Of a stretch of DNA of 64,000 bases, positions 33,468 to 44,402 are shown in pieces. Source of the stretch: Prostheceraeus crozeri (lineage: Eukaryota > Platyhelminthes > Polycladida > Euryleptidae); NCBI GenBank assembly GCA_907163375.1, contig CAJQUW010001659.1:1-64000 (forward strand). Direction: 5' to 3'. How positions within the stretch are numbered: position 1 is the first letter of the stretch; every line of letters starts with the position of its first letter. Under the pieces are notes generated by a model that did no database searches, was not told where the DNA came from, and worked only from the letters and a program-made list of their open reading frames with translations. A program made the position numbers and the translations under genes.

Positions 33468-33556
33468 TTCCTCTTAGCAGCACATTTTGGGAGTTCTTGA
33501 TAGCTATGATATTTATGTATAAATAAAGAACTCCCAAAATGTGCTGCTAAGAGGAA
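33468..33556. repeat. hairpin 2 of a tandem pair
   Basis: Arms 33468-33498 and 33526-33556 are perfect reverse complements over 31 bases around a 27-base loop. It starts seven bases after hairpin 1 ends and shares no sequence with it, only architecture. Confidence 0.9.
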
Positions 33557-35462
33557 CCAAGAGGAATTGAGATATTTCGTTGTTGCCAGTAAATTAAATT
33601 AAGTATGACGCTAGTAGCTTTCTAGTATTTGCAAAATTAATAGCAGAGATAGCAGCACAGTCATAGAAATGTCTCTACGTGTTCATGGTCAATAAACCAA
33701 CTTTTGATTTATCGATTGTATCATATGACCAAATCTTTCCTTTGATTTTGTTTTCGGGATTTCCAAATACATGTACCTAGACTTGCAGTTAAATGCTGTA
33801 AGTTGACAAAATAAATTTGGAAACATTTAGAAGCTTACCCTTTTTCTGCGGTTTGATCCAAGTGATGAATTTTTAATTCTGATGCACAAATCAAAGGAAC
33901 TTGATGGCTTCATTGAGTGGAAGAACTCACTGACTACATGCGAGTGTTCATTTTTGAATTGTGCTCCATGTTGTGCATGAAAACTAAGTACGATAATGAA
34001 AAAACGTAGACGATGAATAAATAAAGGTGTGTAAGTCGAATATCCTCTTGATGCGCTGACTTTTGTAATATTAAGCAGTTAACACGGGTTCACGAGAACG
34101 AAGAGCGCACAACTTGCGCAGCTTTCTGTCCCACGCACAGAACTAGATTCATCTGCGCGCGCTTCGGTTTCCTAGAAAGGAAGAGTTATATGTAACCTTA
34201 TATCGAAATGGCACAGAATTAGACAACTTGCTCCTTCTCGAATGGAAAATTCGTGTATCGCTTGCTATTGGAAATGGCAAACAATAAGCTGTCAGCAAAG
34301 GACAACAGAGCCAGTGAGAGATGCGTGCGTGCTGTGATATCACTTCGCACACACCAAAACACACATCGATGCCTGGCTTCGATTCAATGTATGCACTATA
34401 CAGTGAGCAATGCCGAGGAGAGGATGTGAAAACATCAAGTGAACTAATTTTCGTACGCCTGCTACTTTCTTTAATAATGATCGGAAGGGTCAACATTATG
34501 GCGAAAACTTGTGGGCAATGATCTGAATTCTTCGAATCTGAAGGAATTTTGGCAATCGAAGTACTTCGCTGGAACTCACATTAATCCGCAAGCGACGCAC
34601 GACTTTTTTCCTATCTCTGTAAGGTATTAGGAATTCCTTTTTGGCCACCTAATAGGCTCCTCAATGTGCCGTCCATTTCGTATTAATCACACTTCTAGCA
34701 AACCGAAGCAGATAAACAAAATATTTAATTCTGTGGTCCCACGTGATGGGCGGACAATAATTATTAAGCAGGGACGCTGAGTCACAGGTATCAACAGTTC
34801 CCAGCGAGAGAATATTATCGACCGCTCATGGCTCGCGAATGCGGCCACGATCAGGCTGCCAACAATGTGACCGAACTTCCTCAGCTGCGTGCGCGTGGCG
34901 AATTTCCTTAATATAGTGACGGAAAGTTATAGAAGCGAGATACGATTACGCAGACTGAGCGAGATACTTATGCAATTGTTTGGTTCAGTTACATGCTGAT
35001 TTAATATCATAAGTTTTGCAAATTACTAGCTAAGTAATTTAGCGAACACACGAGCAAACTGATCAAAGTCGACTTGCTGATGGGCACGGTGTGGAACTTA
35101 GAAACTTCAATAAATGTTTCAATTTGAGAAGAAAAATGTGTGCCGATAGAATTGCTTAATATTGAAAAAAAATGTCATGTGTAGGCCTAATATTGTTGAC
35201 CTGTTCGTCAGCATTGACTGATGTTGTTGCCATTGTAGCTACAATGTACATGTAGTGAATGTGAAAGATGATGAAAAATGAGTAGAAGAAGAGGAAGAAA
35301 AGAGGAACGAGTGAGTGAGTGAGAAAGAGAGAAGCGATGAAGTCACCTGAATATCTTAATTATACACACCATTTCATCAAATATAAAGGGCATATATAAA
35401 ACACTCGAAATAATAGTAGACATGCATATTTCATATGTCATATAGGCCCTATATGTTTCACA
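33557..35462. other. transposon interior with a GC-richer island
   Basis: About 34080-34960 is richer in GC and CpG than its surroundings (for example GCTGCGTGCGCGTGGCG near 34885) and could be a promoter or first-exon remnant of a captured host gene. The frames at 34149-34496 and 34321-34521 overlap on opposite strands and lack domains. 35280-35330 is a GA-rich simple sequence. Confidence 0.45.
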
Positions 35463-35851
35463 TGTCGATATCCATGGATCATCGATGTTTTATCCATGAG
35501 CGATTCTTTGAGTAATTTAAATGCATTTGTTACTTCTTACAGCATCAATATTATTAGTAAAGTCGGTATCTAACTCAAATGGACAATTCTTCTCTACAGG
35601 AAACGCTCTTTTAATTATGTATTTTATCCACGTACATGGATCATCGATGTTTTTACCATGTACAATTCCAAATTACTATTCTGAGTAATTTTTATATACA
35701 TTTCCCACTCTTTACAATGCTAAATATTATTAATATAGTTATATCTACACCAAAATAGACCATTTTATTTAATAAGGAATGAAATTTCTTGATAGGATTT
35801 ATCCATGATACATGCATCATGCATGTTTTATCCAAAAACGGGCATCTAGGG
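35463..35851. repeat. right subterminal duplication of the 5.8-kb transposon
   Basis: A ~175-bp unit starting CATGGATCATCGATGTTTT occurs twice (near 35472 and 35646), each followed by GAGTAATTT...ATTATTA(A/G)TA. The segment ends in the ATGCATCATGCATGTTTTAT words of the terminal inverted repeat. Confidence 0.75.
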
Positions 35852-36653
35852 AAAAGTTAAGAATCACAAAATTTGAGAATTACAATTTTCTCGCTTAAAT
35901 CATGACCGTTCCAGGACACCAAAAATCATAAAAGTTGAGAATTTCAAATTCATGAATTTTATCCATCTTTCAGGTTTTTAAAATATAACATGTGACTAAT
36001 AATATTTCTTTAAAAATGGAAGAAACAAAAGTGGATGAAACCGCAAGAATATATCCTTCGTTATCTCAATTAAAAACAGGTGAAATGGTTCTCAATTATT
36101 ATTAAGATTAGAGCATTATGATAAATTAAGAAGACGCAATTATTACTTAGTCATTCTTCGTTATTGTATGCTCAACATTATTTAAAGTACTAATTGTGTG
36201 AACTAGAAGATCATTGTAACTCATAAACTCAAAATTATTCAATGAACCCGTACACTGGCTGATAATTGAAGAGAGAGAGAGAGATTGAAGAGAGAGAAAC
36301 ATCTAGCAGCTTTCCACTAAAATTATGTTGAACAGCGCAATCATTTGTCATTTCAATTTACGCATCCGTAAAATTTTGACATTTCAATTTACGCGTGCGT
36401 AAAGTTTTGACATTTCAATTTACCCCTACGTAAATTATTTTCAGAATCTGTTTTTCAAAATCTATTTTCAAAATCCATTTGTAAAGTCTGTTTTCAAAAT
36501 TCATTTAGCGTTTCTTCTCTCCGCTGTATTGATTAAAAGTACTTCCCATTGTGAAGACATGAATAGTTTAAGCACATAAGAATGCAGTGACAATTAACCA
36601 ATTCTTCTTCTAAATTTAGAACGCATAGACGGCGACATGCGGGATAGTTGTTA
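35852..36653 (+). repeat. left terminal inverted repeat of Polinton B (truncated)
   Basis: It matches 50308-51100 in reverse complement. It includes the CATGACCGTTCCAGGACACC module, the first codons of the MEETK gene and about 570 bp of inner sequence not found in A. Within it, 36357-36434 has three iterons of 31 bp, each centred on an inverted TTTACG...CGTAAA. Confidence 0.85.
36357..36434. repeat. three 31-bp iterons with TTTACG...CGTAAA palindromes
   Basis: Units at 36357, 36388 and 36419 read TTTACGCATCCGTAAA, TTTACGCGTGCGTAAA and TTTACCCCTACGTAAA, each preceded by GACATTTCAA. They recur, somewhat diverged, in the right repeat (about 50535-50612). The iteron layout suggests a protein-binding or replication-start site. 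Confidence 0.75.
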
Positions 36654-36702
36654 ATTTCAGAAGATTGTATTCAAAATATTTATTCAAAATATTTCTTTAA
36701 AA

Positions 36703-37431
36703 ATGGAAGAAACAAAAGTGGAAGAAACCGCAAGAATATATCCTTCGTTATCATATGAACGTAGTTCTACTTTAATGGACATTGAAAAAATGAACATTGA
36801 AAAAATGAACAAAGAAAAACACAAAGATAGAGTACGTTATATGAAAGATAAAGAATCTCAATTATTATTAAGATTAGAGCATTATAAAAAATTAAGAAAG
36901 AGATGGACTAAAGTTAAGAATGTAACACAAGGAATTGGCATATTCTTAACAATAAGTTTAGGTGCTTTAACAATTGTTATATCTTCTGGTGTTTTAGTAA
37001 TTCCAGTAGTTGCTACAGCTTTAACAGGTACGGGTGTTTTTGCAACTTCACTTGTTACAATGTTAGATAAATCTTTAATAACTAAGAAACGAAAATCATT
37101 AAAAACTAAGCATTTACATATTAAAGAAGTCTATGATAAACTACATTACTACTTTCAAAGAGTATGTGATGATAATGTTATTACGTTAGATGAGATTGAA
37201 AAATTTGATCAAATAGCTAATGAAGTAAATCAAATATCATTTCAATTACAGTCAGAAAAAGTTGATGATAAGAATAAACAGGGTGGCAAAATTTCTAGTG
37301 ATGGTAAAACTTTTACTGGTGGTAAAATTTCTAATGAAGAAAATGACAAAATTTTTTTAGAAGAGCTAAAAACTTTAAGCGAAAATTTAAGCAAAACTTT
37401 ATTAAACAAAACTTTATTAAACAAAACTTAA
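36703..37431 (+). CDS. membrane protein of Polinton B
   Basis: The 242-residue sister of 3465-4163, beginning MEETKVEETARIYPSLSYER. The same charged N-terminus is followed by the hydrophobic double span GIGIFLTISLGALTIVISSG onward. Two short tandem duplications distinguish it from A: a repeated MNIEKMN near residue 30 and LLNKTLLNKT at the C-terminus. Family unknown. A second copy of its first codons lies at 36016-36080 in the terminal repeat. Confidence 0.6.
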   Translation: MEETKVEETARIYPSLSYERSSTLMDIEKMNIEKMNKEKHKDRVRYMKDKESQLLLRLEHYKKLRKRWTKVKNVTQGIGIFLTISLGALTIVISSGVLVIPVVATALTGTGVFATSLVTMLDKSLITKKRKSLKTKHLHIKEVYDKLHYYFQRVCDDNVITLDEIEKFDQIANEVNQISFQLQSEKVDDKNKQGGKISSDGKTFTGGKISNEENDKIFLEELKTLSENLSKTLLNKTLLNKT

Positions 37432-37552
37432 AACGAGAAAACTTTAAACAAAAAGATGTCAGACAACAAAGCAATAAAAAAATAATTTGTTCAGTAAAAT
37501 GTTTTTGTTGTATTCCAATGTTACCACAAAATTCAAATATTACATTTTAAAA

Positions 37553-38377
37553 ATGGATAAAATTAGAGCTGATAATTTTAAAAGAATAAAACAATTAGAA
37601 GAGTTAATAAAACAAAGAAATATTATGAAAGAAAATCATCTTCAACATAGAATGATAAAAGCTGGTATTCAATCTGATATGTTTGAAAAAATGCAGCAAA
37701 CCGAGCAAGTAAAAACTGATTTTGAGAAAACTATGAAACCATTTAAAACTCTTGAAAAAGAAAGTACAAATAATGATAAACAAATTGATATAACAGATCC
37801 AGAGCACAAAACTATATTAGATGACTATGGATTACTAGAATCAAACATTAATAAGAAATTACCAAAATCTATGCAATTTGAACATTCTATTTCATTTATA
37901 GATGGAAAAACAATACCTAGATTTTATCTCGGACAAAAAGAAATATTTCCACAACCTTTTCGAGGTATAATTTTTTCACCAGATAAATCTCCTTTTAATT
38001 TAGATAGAAATTTTGTTAATCTTTTAAGAGGAGCAGATTTAAATAATTATGCTGTAGAAGATCTCATAAAATATAAAGCTATGTTAGACAGAGTTGGTGC
38101 AGTAAAATCTCTTAGACGTTATAAACAATTAGAAAATTTATTATCAACGGGAGTTAAAGTAGGGAAAGGTTTATCTGAAAAACAGAAAACAGAAACAACC
38201 ATATTCTTACCAGATGATCCACAAGAATTACTAAATAGATTAAATATTTTAATATCTGCAATAAAAGAAGGACATAATTCTAGTTTCAATGAAATTCATG
38301 CGATATTGAAAAGACTGTTAGAAAAGAAGATTCTAAATGAAGAGGATTATAAAAGTATAACGAACCGAATGTTCTAG
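37553..38377 (+). CDS. coiled-coil Polinton protein (B)
   Basis: A 274-residue sister of 4285-5109, beginning MDKIRADNFKRIKQLEEL, with only a handful of substitutions. It has an N-terminal coiled coil, a central PFRGIIFSPDKSPF segment and the C-terminal EIHAILKRLLEKKILNEEDY helix. GGGCTTCGCCC overlaps its stop codon (38377-38387) exactly as in A, so this hairpin predates the split of the two elements. Confidence 0.6.
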   Translation: MDKIRADNFKRIKQLEELIKQRNIMKENHLQHRMIKAGIQSDMFEKMQQTEQVKTDFEKTMKPFKTLEKESTNNDKQIDITDPEHKTILDDYGLLESNINKKLPKSMQFEHSISFIDGKTIPRFYLGQKEIFPQPFRGIIFSPDKSPFNLDRNFVNLLRGADLNNYAVEDLIKYKAMLDRVGAVKSLRRYKQLENLLSTGVKVGKGLSEKQKTETTIFLPDDPQELLNRLNILISAIKEGHNSSFNEIHAILKRLLEKKILNEEDYKSITNRMF

Positions 38378-38455
38378 GGCTTCGCCCGTAGCTGAAATAT
38401 GTTGTTGTTTTTAATTTTTTTATAAAAAATGTTTATTCAAAATTTTAACTAAAAA

Positions 38456-39244
38456 ATGTGTTCAGCAGATTTAGACAAAATTAATAATCATTTAGAAAAT
38501 CTAACAGAGATTTTGGGTTCATCAAAATTTAGTACGACGTTAAAAATTATAACAACTACTTCATCACACACTTGTAATTTAGAACCCACTCTACATTTGG
38601 AACAAAATAAAAATTATCAAATTGCATTGACTAGTTTCTCTACATTTAACACTATTCAAAACGTTATCAAAGATGTGAATGATCAATTTAGATATTCTAC
38701 TGATAAAGGCAAAACATGGAAAGTACTAACTTTTCTTCCTGGTTCTTACGAAGTTGAATCAATATCAAATGAAATTAAGAGACATTTAGGTATACCATTT
38801 AAAGATAAGAAACAATTACATTTTGCAGTTGAACCGGCAGTTAATAAATTTTCTCTTACTTTAGACGAAAATCATCAAGTTGATTTTAATCATGATAGAT
38901 CATTGTCAAAGCTATTAGGATTTAATAAACAAACCTATAGTCAAGGCTATCATTTAGGTGAGAAGATTCCAAAAATAACTGAAATAAATTCAATTGTTGT
39001 ACATTGTGACATTATTGAAGGAGGATATATAAATGGTAAATTGTCAAATTTAATATTCAGTTTTCCAGCTTTTACTGTACCCATTGGTTATAGATTAAAT
39101 GTATTTCCACAAACATTAATATATTTCCCTATTACAAGAAAAACTATTAACAACATTGGCATTAGAATCACTGATGAGAAAGGACAAGAAATAAATTTTG
39201 GAGGTGAAGAGATTATGATAGATCTTTTGGTTCGGGAGGTATAA
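38456..39244 (+). CDS. penton-like minor capsid protein (Polinton B)
   Basis: A 262-residue open frame starting MCSADLDKINNHLENL, with the PGSYEVESI and SLSKLLGF motifs of Polinton minor capsid proteins. It differs from the A copy at seven residues. Its end carries a single 21-bp minisatellite unit where A has about seven. It would form the capsid vertex with the capsid protein encoded at 46015-47349. Confidence 0.7.
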   Translation: MCSADLDKINNHLENLTEILGSSKFSTTLKIITTTSSHTCNLEPTLHLEQNKNYQIALTSFSTFNTIQNVIKDVNDQFRYSTDKGKTWKVLTFLPGSYEVESISNEIKRHLGIPFKDKKQLHFAVEPAVNKFSLTLDENHQVDFNHDRSLSKLLGFNKQTYSQGYHLGEKIPKITEINSIVVHCDIIEGGYINGKLSNLIFSFPAFTVPIGYRLNVFPQTLIYFPITRKTINNIGIRITDEKGQEINFGGEEIMIDLLVREV

Positions 39245-39350
39245 ACTGCCACGCGAAGCTAGAGAAGTTTAATTTTCTTGTTATTATTATTATTCTTCTT
39301 CTTTAGAAACAAAAAATTAAAAAATTAAAATTGAAATTTTTTATTAAAAA

Positions 39351-40116
39351 ATGAGTGAACTACTACCATTAAATAAAAAAACTCAAATTTAATCATCATC
39401 CAAATTTATCTAATAAAGTTTTGTCAGTTATTTGCGGAAGATCAGGTTGTGGAAAAACGTATCTATTATTTAAAATTTTAACGACTCCAAATTTTTTGGA
39501 TTATAACAATCTTATAATTTATACAACAACAGGAGAACAACCCGTCAATCAATTTTTAAAATATGGATTTGAAAATAATCTTAAAAAAACAGCAATTGCT
39601 TCATTATTCAAAGAATATGAAAAATCTGAAGATGAAGAAGAAATAAGTTGGTGGTGTGAAAAAGCAGCAAAAAATAATCAGTTAGTTGAATCCAATAAAA
39701 ATAAGCATATAAAAATACAATTAATAGATGATAGTGGTAATATGCAAGACCCTAGTAAACTAGATAAAACAATGAAACATTGTGTAATTTTTGATGATTG
39801 TGTTAATGATAGAAATCAGTCAGTTCAGAGAAATTATTTCACAAGAGGTAGACATAATAACTGTAGTGTTTTTTATTTAACACAAAGTATGTATTCATTA
39901 GACGGAACTGTTATTAGAAAGAATGCAAATATATTTATACTATTTGAAATAAATGCAAGAAACTTAGGTGATTTGTTAAAAGATTTATGCGTAAGAGATA
40001 AAGATGAATTTAAACAATCGTGTAACAATGCTTGGTCAAAAGATTATGGCTTCATTACAATTAATATTGATAAAAAAATTCATGATAGAGTTATAGAAAA
40101 TATTTTCGCGGAGTGA
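39351..40116 (+). pseudogene. packaging ATPase (FtsK/HerA-like) of Polinton B
   Basis: The Walker A motif GRSGCGKT lies near 39440, followed by LIIYTTTGEQ. The Walker B motif HCVIFDDCVND is near 39780, and the NYFTRGRHNNCSVFYLTQS sensor-like region follows. This is the A32-type genome-packaging ATPase. Element C has a more distant relative at 60376-60975. Most of the gene is open; its start region is degraded. Confidence 0.75.
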
Positions 40117-40186
40117 AAGTCGATAGAAAATATTTTCGCGGAGTGACCGAACGGAGTGATCGAACGGAGTGACCGAATAATTTTTT
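40100..40186. repeat. tandem CGGAGTGACCGAA repeats
   Basis: TTTTCGCGGAGTGA occurs twice, at the end of the ATPase gene and again 33 bp later. It is followed by three units of (A)CGGAGTGA(C/T)CGAA. These are GC-rich words in AT-rich surroundings, like the mini-hairpins, and are absent from A. Confidence 0.8.
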
Positions 40187-40221
40187 CTTATAAATTTTTT
40201 GTTAATAAAAATAAAAAAAAT

Positions 40222-40527
40222 ATGTTGGATGCTTATAAGATAGAGCATGTACCAGTTTTAAAAGATTATCGTCATCCTACAAATCCTGTAAATTCGAAGA
40301 AAGAAGTTAGATTTTATTATCATCATAAATACGTAGCGCTCGTTACAGATTATAAAACAAAACATGGTATTAAACCGTGTGTTAAAACAAAAGACTTTCC
40401 ACTTTGTTTAAGAAGTTTCCGAGTATTTTTGGCGTATAATAATTTATGGTGGTTGGTTAAGAAAGAACATTTAACAACACATGAATTAGAAACATTACAT
40501 CAATTACATATTCCTGTGTATATGTAA
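40222..40527 (+). CDS. small unknown protein between ATPase and PolB (B only)
   Basis: A 101-residue protein beginning MLDAYKIEHVPVLKDYRH; the ATG follows AAAAAAAT-rich DNA, and the longer upstream frame translates repeats. It is basic and aromatic-rich, with a LRSFRVFLAYNNLWWLVKKE segment and a helical HELETLHQLHIPVYM end. It may be a replication accessory protein because it belongs to the replication block that replaces A's PolB module. Family not recognised. A GAACCGAGGTTC hairpin (40533-40544) follows its stop. Confidence 0.45.
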   Translation: MLDAYKIEHVPVLKDYRHPTNPVNSKKEVRFYYHHKYVALVTDYKTKHGIKPCVKTKDFPLCLRSFRVFLAYNNLWWLVKKEHLTTHELETLHQLHIPVYM

Positions 40528-41915
40528 AAACGGAACCGAGGTTCTATGTAAAAATTCATTTTTTCTTTTAAAAAATATGAATCGTGAAATGTCTCTCGGA
40601 CAAACGTCTAGGATTGATGAATTAATCAAGAAACAAATTGCTGAGTTTGATGCGCAAATTAAACATAGTAAACGTAGTAAACGTATTAAAAAACAGAAAC
40701 GTACTAGGCGTAGTATTAAACGCAATATTAAAAAACAGAAAAGTGGAACAAAAGAAATATTAGAAACTCCTATTACTGATATCTTTTTCGATGATAGAAT
40801 TAAGGATGAACTTGGTGATGATTTATGTAATTTATTTAATCCAAATGAAATTAAATATGAAAATGTATCTTTTATTAATGTAGTAAATGATATGAGGAAA
40901 CTTTTAGCAAATGGTAAAATTATTAATTTACTTGGAAAAGTTGTTAAAGATCAGGAAAATTTAATTCAAAATTTTTACGTAACCTTCTATAATAAAAATT
41001 CATTTGAAATATGGTTTTCGAATCTGGATGAGAAATCCGATGCTAACGAATGGATTTTTACAGGTAACATTAAATATGAAGATTTTGGAATGAAATTAGT
41101 ACAAAGATCGCATAGAGGGGCAGGGATTAATATGAAATATAGAATCAAAGAATATTTCGGTGAATATTGTTATATTCCTTCTGAAGATTTTTGTTTTATT
41201 AAATGTTATAATGTTTTACGAGGTTTTAATGAAGAACAAGGAGAAATGATGAAAGAAATGTTTAATAATTTTTTATATAAAGAGAAAGCCACATCTAGAA
41301 CAGGAGTAATGTCAAACTGCAAATTTTCTCAATTCAATAAATATTTTGGAGAATGTGTTCAATATTATAGTCCTGCTAATCGTCATTTAAATCCTAGAGG
41401 AATTGAAACGTTTCATAATTATGTTTATTACAATTATTTTCACGCAGGTTCAACAATTGGTCACTATTGTTTAATTAATAAATCTCATAAATTAAAAGCT
41501 ATTAGAGAAATTGAAAATAATTTCAAACCCATATATAAAACAGTTACTGATGAAAATCTAACAACGCGTCCATATAAAATCATAACAAAGAAAAAAAATT
41601 GACTATGGTTCAACATATATTTGGGATCTCGAAACTTTTCCTGATCCTAACTGTTCAACAGCTCATCCTATTCCTTATGCTGTAGGAGCTATTAATTTTA
41701 ATAAATTTATATGTTTTTTACCGAAACAAAGATTGAAAGAATTAGAAACACGTTTGTTAAGTGATATGATTAAAATTAAACGATCAAAAGATGAAGATGA
41801 AATTAAAAAACTTAAAAAACAGATTAATGAGTATAATAATTTAACTGAATTAGAATTTAATAAACTTCAAAATTGTGTGAAAATATTTACGAGAACTGAG
41901 GATGATGAATGTTCG

Positions 41916-41948
41916 ATCGGGGGAAACCCAGAGGACGTATGTCCGATC
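41916..41948. repeat. nested GC hairpin inside PolB of B
   Basis: The outer arms GATCGG and CCGATC enclose GGACGTATGTCC (41933-41944). It adds residues around IGGNPEDVCP to the protein in frame, within AT-rich DNA. Confidence 0.8.
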
Positions 41949-42677
41949 CATCAATTTTTTAAAACTCTTGGAAAATTTAATTATTCTAGAGTAACTTTAA
42001 TAGCTCACAATTCATCAGGTTTTGATTCCTATTTTCCAATAAAAGCTAATTTTAAATTATCTAAACCGCCTCTTAAAACTTCAAGAGGAATATTGACTGC
42101 TTCATTACAAAATCCTTATACAACTGAATGTGTTAGTAGATACATTCAAAAATCTTTTAGATTTAAAAACAATATGAAAAAAGATTCACCGTCAGGTAAA
42201 TTAGCACTTCAAACTATTATAATGAAATGTAGTTATCAACATGTAAAAACAAGTCTTTCTAAATGGTGTGAGAATTTTAAAATTCCTACGAATGTGTGTA
42301 AATTAAATTATGAAATTGGAGACATAACACATGAAAATTATAAAGAAAAAGAAATTGAATGGAGACCATATTTAGTTAACGATATTCTTTCTTTAGCTTT
42401 TTGTATCTACAAATATAATAATGTTATGCAAGATTTAGTTGGTGAAGATATAACTACTAATTTGACATCCTCTGCTTTAACATTTAACGGTTGGATGAAA
42501 AGCGTACAAAATGACAATATAAGTATTCATTCTCATATAGATTTATGGGCTAGAAATTATATTAGAAAATCTGTTAAAGGTGGAAGAGTTTCAGCAAATA
42601 TAAGAAAATACATATCGCCATTTTGTAGCATCTTGTTACCAATATTAAAACAGTATGTACCTGGTCGCTCCCCTGGG

Positions 42678-42690
42678 GGGACTTTGTCCC
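42678..42690. repeat. GC mini-hairpin inside PolB of B
   Basis: GGGACTTTGTCCC (5-bp stem, TTT loop), preceded by CCCCTGGGG. The pair encodes GRSPGGTLSLG between otherwise AT-biased codons. Confidence 0.85.
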
Positions 42691-44084
42691 TTGGAAGTAA
42701 TTTAATAGATTTAATGAAACAGTATCGAGATTTAGGAGATAAAACTGAAATTTGTAAGAAAATTTCAAATCAACTACTTGAACAAAAACATGAATTTCTA
42801 ATGGCTTTTGATGCCACATCTTTATATCCATCAGCTATGTATGATGAAAATTCAGAATACCCTAAAGCTGAATCCGCTAGAAAATTTAGACAAGAAGAAG
42901 AGCGGGAAATAGTATATAAATTTAATACTCAAACGTTTAGACCTAAAACTGGAATATTTACAGTTGTGTTTCAATATCCGAATGATATGTTTTTTCAACC
43001 AGTTCCTATTAAAGATAAAGTTAAAAATCAAAATAATAATTCTCATGTAAAAGTAATCAGGTTTAGAAATGGTATATGTTATGATGTATTAACTTCTGTA
43101 GACATACAAGAAATTGTTAGATGTGGGGGAAAAATCTTACATATTACTGATGGTATAATTTATGAAAAAAATTATCAAGTTTCACCATTTCGAAATTATA
43201 TTGAAAAACTTTTTAATTTGAGAAAAAGATATAAAGCAGAAGGAAATACTGTAGGCGATGAGTTAATTAAATTATTGATGAATTCGCTATATGGCAAAAC
43301 TGTGCAAAAAGATATAACCACTAAATATCATTTATGGAATGAGAATACATTGAGAAAAAATTTCACTCAAGAAGTAAAAGTTTATGAAAAATTAAATGAT
43401 GAACAATATTTAGCGAAAGTAGAAATGGAAGATGATGAATTTCTTAAAACTAATATTGTAAAAGATGGGAAGACGTCGTTCATGCCTTCACACTTAGGTT
43501 CTTTTATTCTTTCTCACTCTAGAAGAATCATGAATAACTTTATTTTAGAAATTAATGGTTTCAACGAAAAATAGATTCATTATACAGATACTGATTCAAT
43601 ATACATTTCTAATGAGCTCTTCAATAAATTAGATGCTGCTGGATGTGTTGGTGGGGAATTGTGTCAAGGAAAAAATGATTATGGAAATGGTGGAATTATT
43701 TTTGCAATGTTTATTGCTCCTGAAATAAAATATTGTATTACTGTAGATGAACAAGGGAGACTTAGTGAAAAGAAAACATTCAAAGGATATTCACAAGATA
43801 AAGTAAAAGTAGAAGATTTTCTAAAATTATATTCGGGGAAAACATTATCGACTACAGTTAATAAACCATGGAAAAGATCTTTAGAAACTGGAATTAGTAT
43901 TCCTGATAAAAATAATAATACTGAAGAAAAAAAATTTTCTGGTCAAATAAATATACTTAAACGTCAAGCACCTGATGAAAATGAAATTATGTTACCTTAT
44001 AACGGAGAAGATATTCAAGCTGAAATATTTCAAACAATCGTCAGTGAGAGTAATTTAAGTGATGATGATGACACGTGGCAATGA

Positions 44085-44402
44085 TAATTTTTTTATTACA
44101 TCTAAAAATTTTATAACATCTAAAAATTTATATCTAAAAAATTTATATCTAAAATTTATATCTAAAACCTTATTACATCTAAAAACTTATTACATCTAAA
44201 AATATTATTACATCTAAAAACTTATTACATCTAAAAATTTATTACATCTAAAAAATTTATATCTAAAATTTATATCTAAAATATTATTACATCTAAAAAC
44301 TTATTACATCTAAAAACTTATTACATCTAAAAAATTTATACCTAAAAATTTATATCTAAAATTTATTTCCATGAGATATATATGTTTTATTGTTCAAAAA
44401 TG
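44085..44402. repeat. ATCTAAAA tandem repeat region
   Basis: About 300 bp of irregular copies of TTATTACATCTAAAAA and TTTATATCTAAAA between PolB and the fibre-like gene. No gene. In A this position is occupied by the 48-bp divergent promoter, so the array belongs to B's replication block. Confidence 0.85.

Larger units (their letters stand above)
30046..35851. mobile_element. 5.8-kb DNA transposon, non-autonomous, 41-bp inverted ends
   Basis: Starting two bases outside these coordinates, 41 bases are identical in inverted orientation at both ends (CCCTAGATGCCCGTTTTTGG, then ATAAAACATGCATGAT). Inside each end lie arrays of CATGCATGAT and TTTATCCATGAGACATG words. The interior has no transposase. 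A CCCTAG terminus recalls piggyBac-group ends, but no TTAA or other target duplication is present. The left side borders a truncated exon and the right side a truncated Polinton repeat. An insertion followed by end-mediated rearrangement would explain this. Confidence 0.65.
40577..44084 (+). pseudogene. family B DNA polymerase of Polinton B, unrelated in layout to that of A
   Basis: Visible along the span are a basic N-terminal region, a DLETF exonuclease motif near 41630, AHNSSGFDSYF near 42005, polymerase motif A DATSLYPS near 42809, motif B LLMNSLYGKT near 43275 and the catalytic DTDS near 43580. This is a viral/organellar type protein-primed PolB. It faces right with the virion genes and lacks the zinc fingers and coiled coil of A's enzyme. 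The gene is broken. Two GC hairpin insertions lie in its coding region (41916-41948 and 42678-42690). Confidence 0.8.

Noticed and set aside
34149-34521. Opposed open frames in the GC-richer island as coding exons
   Set aside because: They overlap on both strands, lack recognisable domains, and their openness is explained by local composition.
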